The notes under the pieces: model-generated
The model's database searches: none
What the model saw: only the letters and a program-made list of their open reading frames with translations
What the model was told of the DNA's origin: nothing
Made by a program: the position numbers and the translations under genes
Shown here: positions 19,522 through 30,008 of the stretch, in pieces
Position numbering within the stretch: position 1 is the stretch's first letter
How the letters are laid out: every line of letters begins with the position of its first letter
Assembly (NCBI GenBank): GCA_001662425.1
Contig: BDDC01000023.1
Coordinates: 98,678-162,677 of the forward strand
DNA length: 64,000 nt
From: Chlamydomonas sphaeroides
Lineage: Eukaryota > Chlorophyta > Chlorophyceae > Chlamydomonadales > Chlamydomonadaceae
Direction of reading: 5' to 3'

Positions 19522-22500
19522 TCAGTCGTCGCTGCTGCCATCGCCGTCGTCGCCGGCCTGCTCCGCCTCCTCGCCCGCCAGGTCGGATCCCAGTGCGCCA
19601 ACCGCCTCGCCCTCCTCGTCCGAGCCATCCGCCCCCACACCCTCCTCCCCGCCCTCCTCCCCTTCCCCGTCCTCGTCCTCCGACACCTCGCCGCCCTCGC
19701 TCGTCTCCTCCGAGCCCGTCTCCGCCGGGTCGTACTCCAACACCACCCCGCCCCCATACCCATGCTCCTCGTCGTCGTCGTCGTCTCCCATGTCCATGTC
19801 CCAGTCCTCCTCATCGTCGTCTTCCGAGTCGGCGGCGCGCCCCTCCGCGTCGCGCATGTGCGCCCGCAGCAGCCGGATCGCCTGCACATGGGTGGAACGG
19901 TGTCCAGACGCCATGGGGCGGGTAGGGCGTTGAGTCGGGGGCCAGGCACTGGGTTTGGGAGCTGCGCGGCTGCAGACCCAAGGCCAGGGCCACATAAGGC
20001 GAACGGCCGTCGCCACAAGATGGGGGGTCGCAGCAAGCCCGCCCCTCGGATGCGGACACGGCACGAGCCGTCACGCCGTGCGCGTGCCAGTTGCCGTACG
20101 CCGCCGTACGCACCAACATGGTCTCCTGCATCTCTCGCGTCAGCGTTGCCGCGGCGGCGCTGTCACCGCCTTCGCCCTCTCCCCGCATGAGGCTGCAGGG
20201 TCGCGGCGGTGGGGTGGGGTGGGTGGGCGTGCGGTACGGGGTGGAGGGGTGCCCAGGTGACCAGAGCGCCCAGGGCGGCGCCTGGCAGCAGCACATTCCA
20301 GACAAGCCCGAGCAACTCACCCGTAGTACTTTGCAATCTTGGCGCTGAGCAGCTCCGTGAGCTGCTCTGCCGGGTCCAGGGAGAAGGAGCCGGGGGCCAC
20401 GCGGGGCCTGGCCCGGGGCGCAGACGTCGAGGGCCCCGCGCCGGCGTCTCCGGCCTCGCTGCCGTCAGCTGCCGCCGCGGCGAGCTTGGCCGCCGCGAGC
20501 TCGTCCGAGCTCAGCAGCAGCTTGAAGCGGCTGAGGTCGCCCACCTGCGAGCAAGGACCCGCAGCCGCGCTCCTGGTTGCTGGTCCCCAGGCAGCCGTCC
20601 AGCGATTGCCATGCTGTGGGCCAACCGCGCCAACAACCCTGCGTCCTTGCGCCGTCGTGGCATGCCAGCCCCATAACACCTTGCACACCTCGCACACCCC
20701 GCACCCCGCACCCCGCACGCCGCAACCCAAACACATGCCCACGCCGCACCCCAAACACAAGCGCACGCCGCACCTCGCCCGAGCTGTAGATCCAGCCGCC
20801 GAATACCAGCAGGTCGCCGCGGCTGAGCCCCACCACCGCACTCATGCGCTTGCCGGGCGCAAAGCCCAGGCAGGGCCCGGGGCGGCCCCAGGCCGGCGGC
20901 TGCGCGGCCAGGTCCAGCCACGTCACGTCGTTGCCCAGCTCCAGCGAGCCGCCGAACATGAGCAGCTTTGAGCCCACCAGCGTGGAGGCGTGGCAGCGGC
21001 CCAGCGCCCTGGCGGGAGGTGGGCAGGCGGGAGCAGGCATTCGTTCCTCGCGCGCGGCTGGCACCGGCGCACGTTCCGGCACGCGTGGGTGGGCAGGGCA
21101 GGGCGTGGCTGGCGAGGCGCCGAGCATGGTTCTGTGGCCGTCGACGTGACTCCCTAGTATCCTGGGTGCACTAACATTGCCGAGCCCCCACGCACTTATC
21201 GCAGTGCGGGCGGTTGGCCGTCTCCACGCGCCGCCACTCCAGGGTTGTCAGGTCCAGGCAGAGCACGTCTGCCAGGTCGTGGCCGGAGCGGGCGAGGTCC
21301 GAGCCCACGCCGCCGCCCACCTGCCGGCAGGCGCCACCGGCAGGGTGTGGCAGGGACGGGGTCACGGCGTACAGGACGCTGCGCCCATCCTCTGGACCCC
21401 CACATGGGGCGAACGATGGGGCCCCTCAGGCACACGTCCAGGCCGCGGTCGCAGCCGGTGGACCCACAGCGGCCGTCGCCGGCCCTTGCATGCCACTCCC
21501 GCACTGCCCTGCACTGCCCACCAGCCACAGCTTGCCGCCGTGCGCCACCAGCGAGCAGCCGAATCGCGGCCCCGGGTTGTCGCCCGTGGTGGCGAGCCGC
21601 TCCACGCGCCAGGTGCCGGTGTCGATGACTGGGGGGAGGGGGGCAGCAGGCGGGGCGGGCGGCAGCGCAGGTTGGCAACGGTGTGGTGCAGGCGCGCGCC
21701 ACGAGCCGTGGGCCCCACAGGGCCCTCAGGGCCGGGGCCTGGCGCATAGGCCAGCCACGCCAGGCCGCCTGGCGCATCTGGCGCCAATGTGAACCCAAAT
21801 CACACACGCCCATGCCCCTCACCCGCCAGCTTGGCGGTGCTGTTGCGCCTCGCAATGCCGCCGTACAGGTACAGCCGCCGGCCGTCCTCGCTGGCGCAGG
21901 CCGCGTGGTAGCCGCGCGCGCCCGGGTCGTCCCCCGACAGGTCCGGGTGCGCCCACTCGTACTCGTACTCGTGGTCGCCGACGCCGGGGCAGCAGCCTGC
22001 AGGCAGGGCGGCAGCGAGCGGGGCCATGTGCTGCATTGTGCGCCCGGGCGTGTGCGTGCGGCGTGCAGGGGCAGGCGCGGGCGCACGGCCGTCGCCGTGG
22101 TCCCCGGCGCCGGCCGCCGGGGCCACTCGTGGGCATGCCGCCGCATTCCCCTGCCGCCTCCCCGCAGCGTGCGCTTGCGGCTGCAAGCCTGCGCACGTCC
22201 GGGCGACCGCGCGCCCTGGCCATGCCGCGAGGCCTGCCGAGCGCGACCGCGCGGCAGCTGAGCAGCGGGGCGTGGGGCCGCTGGTGGCCCTGGCCCGGCC
22301 GTACCTGCGGCGCCTTGGGGTGCGGCGCAGGCGGCCGCGGCCTCGGCTCCGCTGTAGGGCCGCAGCACCGCCAGGCCGGTGATCTCGCTCGTGTAGCCGC
22401 CCGACTGCGCGGCGATTGGGGTACCACCACAGCGGCTCAGGGATGTTACTGCGGCTCAGGGGCGTTGGCCGTGTGCTCTGAGGGCGCGCCGCCGCTGGAC

Positions 22501-24472
22501 TGAGCACGAGGAGCACAAGGCGTCGCAAGGGGTGCGGCGTGGGGAGGTTCGGGCCCGGCCCCGACTCGAGCCGGGCTCCTGCCCCGCTGCTGCTGCTACG
22601 AGGGCCGCATGGCCGCACGTACGTCCTGCATAGTACTACTGCACTGGCGCCCCCGGGCTGGACTCCCGATTTGCACCGCTGCTGCGAGGGCCCCACCTGC
22701 ATGCCGCCGAACACCACCAGCATGTCACGGTTGGGGCCGCAGCGCGTCACGGAATGTCCGTAGCTGCGGGCCCCAGGGAGGGAACCAGGCGGCGTCAGCG
22801 CATCATTGAGGCGCAGAGTCGGAGCGCTACCGTAGTCAGGCGGCCGGAAGCACGGCAGCAGCGGGGCCGTGGGCCGTGGGCCGTGATCAATGCCGGCTGC
22901 TGTCCGTGGGCCTCGGACCCTGCCAGCGGCAGGTGGTCTTCACTTGACGCAAGCCTGTTAAAACAGCAGTCGGCCCGCCAGACACGCACCGGACGGCCGG
23001 CCGCCGCCCAGCTACACGCGGCACGCGCCAGCGCCAGCGGCACGGCTGGTCCTGGGGCTCGAGCCACACCGCGCCATCGCCTGCGCCGGCGGTGCCACCG
23101 CCGCCCGCCGTCGCCCCTCCGGACCGCGCCCCGCTGCCGCCTGCGCCGCTGCCCCCGGACCCGCTGGCGGCTGCGGCGCCGCTGCCGTCCGCCTCCGCCT
23201 CGCTGCCAGCGGCGGCGCAGGCGGCGCCAGCTCCGCCGTCCTCGCTGTCGTACACGCGATCCAGGATGAAGAGGTCGTTCCGGATCCCGGATCCCCAGCC
23301 CCCGAAAAGGATCAGCGAGTCAGCGCCCCAGCTGGACGCGGCGTGGCCCTCGCGCGGGCAGGGCCGCACCTGCAGATGGGAAGGGGGGCCACGGTGCACC
23401 AGGACGCGAGGTGTGTCCAGGCTGCGCGATCTCACACCGCATGTGACAGAGCCGGGCACAGTGCCGTGAAGTGTGCTGCCGCCCCTCGGCCATACCGTGC
23501 GTTCCGGCTGCAGCCGCTCCCAGGCGCCGAAGCGCAGCTCCGCCAGCATCAGCCCCCGCACCACGGCACCGCGCCAATCGGTGATCTGCGACGCAGGTGG
23601 GCGCGGCGGCAGCACGTGGAGCGTGCGAGGCGAGGCGGTTGTTGTCCGGCAGGTACAGCATTGGCACCGCGGCAGCTCCGCCACCCATGCCGCTGACGGC
23701 ATGGCCACAGTGGCGCTGTGTGAACCGTGCGGGCGCGTGCGTACAACGCGACGGCATGTGGGTCAGCGTGCACGCAACATGCCGCACTGGGCAGCACCAC
23801 GGACCGCCGGGCAGCAGCGGTGAACCGGAGTTTGCTTGGCGCGAGGAGCTGGGAGCCTCACGCATAGGTGTGTGATCCCCAGCGCCGGCTGCTGTTGTGA
23901 GAGGTAGGCAAGCGGCATGTGAAGGGGCGTGCACAGCTGCGCACCTGCGACGGCGGCGGCAGCAGCCGCTCCCTTACGCGCGCCGGCAGCGCCGTGTCAT
24001 ACAGGTGGCGCCACACGATGGCGCTATTCGCGGTCTCCGCGAGCTGGTGGCACACGGTGCTGGCGCGGGCCACCTGTCGGGGGCGCAAGGCAAGGTTTGC
24101 AAGGGGAATTGCGCAGCACGTTGGGACGGGCCCGGCCTCAGCACGGCCGTCGCCGCAGCCGTCGAGCTTTTGTAGCGGCATAACCACGTTGAAGAGCTCG
24201 GTCCACGTCTTATGGGACGACGCGAAAATGCATGCAAGCGAATCATGGATGGGCCGTGCCTTGTCGCCAAATGCGGGTTTGGGCAGCCCCAAGCGCACCT
24301 CATGGGGACTGAGGCACTTGACGACCTCCAGCAGGATGTTGGGGTCCAGCTCAAGGAGCGATAGAGGAGCGTCCATAACCCCTTCCGCATCCGACGCCGG
24401 CTGGTCGGAAGCATCGGGCATAGAGTGCACATCCATAGCTTTACGCTTTCTCGGAGGGGCCAGCGAACTCAT
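19522..24472 (-). CDS. F-box protein with kelch repeats and acidic tail
   Basis: Likely substrate-recognition subunit of an SCF ubiquitin ligase. Thirteen exons: 24472-24299, 24073-23945, 23585-23496, 23369-22990, 22763-22697, 22404-22305, 21996-21823, 21628-21522, 21320-21196, 21008-20774, 20544-20321, 20192-20114, 19881-19522. The F-box is LLELDPNILLEVVKCLSPHE/VARASTVCHQLAETA...IVWRHLY. Kelch blades follow: GHAASSWGADSLILFGGWGS, YGHSVTRCGPNRDMLVVFGG, GYHAACASEDGRRLYLYGGI, RFGCSLVAHGGKLWLVGGGV and GRCHASTLVGSKLLMFGG, plus SAVVGLSRGDLLVFGGWIYS. A Gly/Ala/Ser-rich insert interrupts blade one. A helical segment (KLLLSSDELAAAKLAA) and a strongly acidic Asp/Glu/Gly tail end the protein. Start MSSLAPPRKRKAMD (24472) is preferred for its basic, NLS-like stretch; 24544 is an in-frame alternative. 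It is divergent from the PFL-activase gene. Confidence 0.9.
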
Positions 24473-24875
24473 ACCAGGCTTGTCAGCATGTCGCACGAGT
24501 GCACAAGTGGTCTGCGATGTATGCTGAAGCGCCAAGTAAGGCACGGGGGCGAATTGTCACATGGATATGCGGGCTACAACGTGCCATGCGCATGTTTGGT
24601 TGGGGAGGTTCCACGACGCGCCACGAACCCTAAGCCCCGGCAAACTCCCGGAGCGTGGCAGGTCAGGTCCGACAAGGCCTGAGTTACATGTGCACTATAA
24701 CGGGCTGTCTTAAATCACTGAATTATCTTGAAATTTATATTCTAGGTGGCATGTACTACGGGCGCTTGGCAATAACGATCCGCAGTTTCTGTACTTCTGC
24801 CGAGCCACGTCGAGGTTACCTGTGGCCCCACACTACAGTATATTACCTACGACATCGTATTTGAGTATATGTAAG
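24473..24875. promoter_or_regulatory. Divergent promoter region, F-box/kelch and PFL-activase
   Basis: About 400 bp between the two starts, notably AT-rich for this window, with TATA-like stretches near 24736-24746 (AAATTTATATT) and 24837-24845. It may serve both genes; inferred from layout only. Confidence 0.4.
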
Positions 24876-27800
24876 ATGATGGCAACAGGCGCAACACCTC
24901 TGGTCTCGGCGAGCATGTCGCTGTCTGCGCGAGCTGCGCCGCAACTGTTCCGACGGCTGCACGCCGCAACCAGCACAGTGGTTAGCGCTATGGCAGCAAT
25001 GAGGACGCCCGGAAACGGCGTGTCGGGAGGGGGGTTCCGCTCCAGCGTTCAGTGCAACAGCTCGCAGCCAAAGGCGGAGCTCACCAACGCTTCGTACCTT
25101 GAGGCGAGTGGCTGCGATTTCGACCCGGGACGTACGCAACTCCCGGCTATCTTCCGTCTGACATCTAACCTTCCGATCAGCTCGTTTGCGCCTCTCCCGA
25201 GTTCGAGAGTTGGTGTGGCCTCGTCACACGTTCCTGATTTATTTGCGCTCGCTCCTGCCTTCATGGCCCGCCCGCCGCTGACGGCTTGGGCCCCTCAACC
25301 CGCAGCTTCCCCAGTACACGCCAAGCGACAACTCACACATCGAGGAGGTGTACGGAAACGTGGCTTGGACGGGCGTGTTCAGGTGCGGCCACCGGCTCGC
25401 GGTGCCGGGGCAGCGCACAGAGCCAATCAGGGTGTCACCCCTGGTACCAGCAGGGTCGGCGGGCAGTGTGCATCCAGAACGTTTGTGATGCAGCTAGCAC
25501 GTGGCCACTTTCACTGCGCTACGTGTGCTCAGCGCCAACCGAAGTGCCATCTCGCCCCTCCCATAACCCCTTCCTGCCGGTCAGCGCCGTGGACGGTCCA
25601 GGCGTCAGGTGCGGCACGGGGGCCGTCATCCTGGTCCGGCGGCGCCTCCCCGTTGACCGACTGCGCGCTTGGCACCTCACCCGGCGCAATCCGCGGGTCC
25701 CGCCGCCGCCCACGTCTCCCTCCCGCCCCCGTCCTCCTCCACGGCCTCCCCTCCACACCCCTCCCTGCCACACCACGCCGTGCCTTTGTTTCCTCCCCCA
25801 TCCCAATCGTTTCCCTACGTACCCATTCCACGCCCACCCCGACCCTCCCCCTGCAGGTTCCTGGCGCTGCTGCAGGGCTGCAACCTGCGCTGCACCTTCT
25901 GCTCCACTCCCAACGCCTGGGCGCTGGACGGTGGCGAGCGCATGTCCAGCAAGCAGCTCGCGGACAGCATCAAGAGGGTGCGCCGCCGGCCCTGCATGCG
26001 CTGCGCGTCAGTTGTTCGTTGCCTTTGCGAGCATGTGCCTACCGCCTGCTGCTTCATTGTTCGCACACTGCAGTCACACACCTTGTTTGGCCCGGCCTGT
26101 TGATAGCCGTGTTAGCAGCTAAGGGGAGAGCATGCGACGGCGTGCGGTGGCGCTGCCGGGCCGGCCTGTTGGCGGCGGGCGGGTTAGCAGCGCTGAAGCG
26201 CTAGTGTTGCACGTGGCTGCAACCCTTCGGGAGCGCCGGTGTTGCGTACATAAAAACCTGCAATCTAAGCCACCCTTTGATGCGGGGGGAGCGGGGTTCA
26301 GCAGTAATAAGCTTCCGAGCAAGAAGCACCTCGCCGTGGTGTCCCATGGGAGCACGTGCGTGGGTGTGTGTGCCGTAACGTTTGCGGCGCGGTGCCGCCA
26401 CACGGCGTCACGCACTCTGCTCGCCCCCGCCGTACAGGTGAAGAACTACTACCGGCCGCGCGGCGGCGTGACGCTGTCGGGCGGTGAGCCGCTGCTGCAG
26501 CCTCAGTTCACTGCGGCGGTGATGCAGGTGGGGACGCACAGCACGTGGCCGGACCTGCACACGTCATCTGGGGGGCAGGCCGTGCGGCGTTGCTTGCTGT
26601 GGGTGCTGCTGTCACTCGTAGCGACCTGGATGGCCGCACTTGCGGCCCCTTCCTGTCGCGCGCCGAGTTGTCAGCTGTCACCCGGCATGGCACCTACCGA
26701 CAGCCGGACTGCCGTCAACACCGCTGCGTTACCTGTCGTACGGCATGTACGGCACATGGGCGATCCTGGTGCGGCATGTACGGCGTGCAAGGCCTGCCCA
26801 ACGAGTCATGCCCGCTGCCCCCAGGAGGCGCACGCTCTGGGACTCAACACCGTCCTGGACACCGCCGGCCAGGTGCGGTTGGGGCTGAGGAGGCGCAGCG
26901 GCTGGTACGAGCGGTGCGCACGGCGCCAGCGCGCCCCGCCGCGCCCCCGCGGCCCCTCCTACCATGCTGCGCAGCCCCTGCCTCCCAGCTCCCCGTCTGC
27001 ACGTTGCCAAACACGGCTGTGTGTGTGGTGGGTGGCGCCGGCGCAGAGCGGCGGCAAGGAGGCGTGGGACGTGGTGCTGCCGCACACGGACATGGTGCTG
27101 CTGGGGCTCAAGCACGCCGACGCGCGCAAGTACGAGACGGTTGCAGGTGAGGCCGTGTTGCGAACCCGGGGGGGCCGCCGGCCACTCGCCACCTCGCCGT
27201 GCGCACCCAGCCTCCTACCCCCGCTCTCGCTGACTGCGCTGGCCCGGTCGCCTCACAACTGCACACGGGCTCAGCAAGTGGCCTGGGGTTACGCGGCCTG
27301 CGCTCCTCCGCGGGGGCTGTCGCGCCGCCGCGTGCCCCGCCGCACCCATCCACGACGGACGTCGTTCCCCGCCGCAGGCCAGCGCCAGGCTGAGGCGATG
27401 CGGTTCGTGGAGGAGGTTGCGGCTCGGCGCATTCCCTTTTACGTGCGCTACGTCCTGGTGCCGGGTGAGGCAGCTGCGTGGGTCATGCACGTCACAGTGT
27501 GCTGGGTGCAGGTGCCACTTCAGCCAGCCTCCAGCGTCGTTGCCGGGGAGGCGCGCCGCCACCCGCTGACTGGCCCCTTCCCCTCCCCCCCCGCCTTCCC
27601 GGCTCCAAGGTATGACCGACTCCAAGGCGGATTTGGACGCGCTGGTGCGCTGGTGTGTGGGACGGCCCATGCTTCAGGTACGGCACCGTACGGCATCGCA
27701 TCGTACGGAAGGACAGCGCTGCAGCCAGCGGCGGCCCCCGAAGCCGGGCACCAGAGCCCCTTCCTGCCACAGCTGCAGTGCGTATCCGACCTTGGCGTGG

Positions 27801-28223
27801 GGGCAGCCTCGAGCCGTGCCTCAGCGCATGGCTTATCGGGCCACCCTAGTTCAGGGGGACCGAAATCGTAGCTTATCGCAAGCATGCCCGGCCGCCCGCA
27901 CCAAAGCGTGCAACTGCTGCTCTTTCACGGCCACGCCGCTGCGCTTCTCCGACATATCGCTGCTCAACCTTGTACCAGCAAACCCCTGGAACCTCCTGTG
28001 TGCCCGTACGCAGGGCGTCGAGCTGCTGCCCTTCCACAGCAACGGCGCGCCTCGCTGGGACGAGCTGCTGCTGGAGTACCCGCTGAGCTCCCTGGCGCCG
28101 CCCGGCTGGGAGCACGTGCAGTCCACCATCGGCCGCCTGGCCGATGCGGGGCTGGCGGTGGTGTGCTCAAACGACCCGCCCGGCATCCCCAAGACTTTGG
28201 GCGTGGGCCGCCGGTTCGAGTAG
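24876..28223 (+). CDS. PFLA: Pyruvate formate-lyase activating enzyme (radical SAM)
   Basis: Uses S-adenosylmethionine and a [4Fe-4S] cluster to install the glycyl radical on pyruvate formate-lyase, part of algal fermentative metabolism in plastid and mitochondria. Exons after the first: 25306-25382, 25585-25608 (24 nt), 25857-25977, 26438-26527, 26825-26872, 27047-27146, 27378-27464, 27610-27677, 28014-28223. Motifs: AVDGPGVR/FLALLQGCNLRCTFC (cluster cysteines C-x3-C-x2-C), VTLSGGEPLLQ, LNTVLDTAG, MVLLGLKHADARKYE, IPFYVRYVLVPG, VELLPFHSNGAPRWDELLLE. The N-terminus from 24876 is Ala/Ser/Arg-rich (FRRLHAATSTVVSAM), fitting organelle import. The first exon's donor was not resolved. Stop at 28223. 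The fold and motifs leave little doubt on family; the partner PFL is not in the window. Confidence 0.9.
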
Positions 28224-30008
28224 GCGCGGCCGGCTGGCTGGTCTGTGAGCGGTAGAACAGGAGCGCGCTGGGGCGGACGACGGCACGGTGAGGCGCTGCG
28301 GGCAGCATCTTGCTTCACAAGGAGGGAGGCGAGCGCGGAGGCGAGCGAGGTGCGTGGGCGTGTGGGCCAGCGCGCTACGCTGCGGCCCACGCGGGCGGAG
28401 CGCAGCGGGTGAAGTACGGGCGATGCGGGGCCAAGGTAGGGCTGCTGCGGTGGGTGTGGCTGCTGGGAAGGCAGGCAGGCTAAGCGGCGGGAAGTAAGGT
28501 AGGCACGTTGGGGCTACCGATGGGCTGAGTGCGGCACATGCGCGCGCGCGTGCGGGTGCGGGTGTGTTGCGGTGAGGCGCGACAAACAGCGGTGCAACCG
28601 AATGCGGCGGGGGCGTCGGGCTGGTACGGCTGTGGGGCTAGCGGCAGCTGTAAGCTAGATAGCCAACTAGGCAACTGGGAGGTGCAGGTGGGGGTTGGGG
28701 GTCAGGTCGGGCGTGCTGGTCAAGTATCGTGCGCGGCATGGTGGGGCAGGCTAGGCACAGCAGGCCTGGGACCAGGCCCACACTCATCGTGGTTTGCTGG
28801 GTACGGTCAAGAAGTTCGTCTTTCGGCGCATACGATGCGGTGGATGCTATGGCTCGGAAGGATGGATAGATACATGCATGAATGCGCCGGGCAGCAATTG
28901 CTGTGGCGAACTGGCGATCAGCGTAGCTTGCGAGACGATGGCGGGCGCGCATAGGGCTGCGTGGTCGGCGTGGCCGCCGCAGCTGGCCGCATGACGCTCC
29001 GCGCAGGCAGGCGGCTGTGGTGGCTGTGGGGCGGGGCCGGACGGCGCGAGGCCATTGCGGTCCGGTTGGGGGGTACACCGGCATTGGGATGGTGACGTGT
29101 CGCTGCGGGGTTGTGCGCCCCTGAGGACGCGGGCGCGTTGTAGCATGCGCGGTGACGGGTGCGCCTTGGGAAGCAGAGATGTGCGGGCTCTGGCCATCCC
29201 GTGGAATTACGTAATCACCTGGGCTTTGCTTCACAAGTTCGACATTCATGGCCAAGAATGGGGGAGGGCACACCGGAGGCCGCCGTTGCACCCCGTACGT
29301 GCCCGCATTCCTCCTTTCCACGTTGATCCGCAGCAACTCCTCCCTTTCACGACCAGCAACGGCCACCCGGTCCTGGCCTTCCCATCGATACACTCGGTAG
29401 CCAGGTGCAACCCACGTCTTTATGACCCGCACGGCTCTCGCTTGTCTGGTACACGACTCAATCCTCTGACGCTAGTTCGTAGCGGACCTTGCCGATGCTC
29501 GCGGACTGAGACGCCCTCGACACGCGCGCCACGCCCTTGAGCGGCCCGTCGAACCGCCCGTGTCACAGCCCCACATGCCAAGCAGCTAAGGAGATGCTTA
29601 CGGCGATACCCAGGGGCCCTACCTGGCCGGATGGTGCCCGGCCGAGCGCTTGCCGCCGTGGGGCGGACCCAAGGGCCGGCGTGCACGCATAAGCTCATCA
29701 TCGGGCTTGCAACCGACAAGTTAGAACCATGTGCGAACCTGCTGTTCCTCTCGCGTGCAATGCATATGCTGAACTCCGCTTCCGGCCTCCCGGGTTCAAC
29801 CTCGGCATGCATTCATCGTCGGTGAAGCCCCCGACCCGTGCCATGCGGGGCCTCCTCTGCGCCGCACGCCCCGGCGCTCAGCGTCCAACAATGGAGCACA
29901 CGGGCACACGAGGCCGCCCAGCACACAGCGCTGGTAAGCCCAGCAGGCGTCATAGATAGCTACCGTAATCGAGTTCTTCGGTGCGCAGTCTCTGGGGTTG
30001 CCTGCAGC
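28224..30008. other. Convergent intergenic region, no gene recognised
   Basis: Lies between the 3' ends of the PFL-activase gene (plus) and the SGNH hydrolase gene (minus). It holds a TGTAA at 28649 and long GC-driven open frames without motifs or splice logic. Confidence 0.4.
28649..28653 (+). terminator. Candidate polyadenylation signal TGTAA for the PFL-activase gene
   Basis: TGTAA about 430 nt downstream of the stop on the coding strand, a distance typical for Chlamydomonas-type 3' UTRs. Confidence 0.45.

Noticed and set aside
28638..29432. 264-codon open frame on the minus strand
   Set aside because: Pro/Arg/Thr-rich with no motif, no splice logic and no homologous pattern. Long chance ORFs are common at this GC content.
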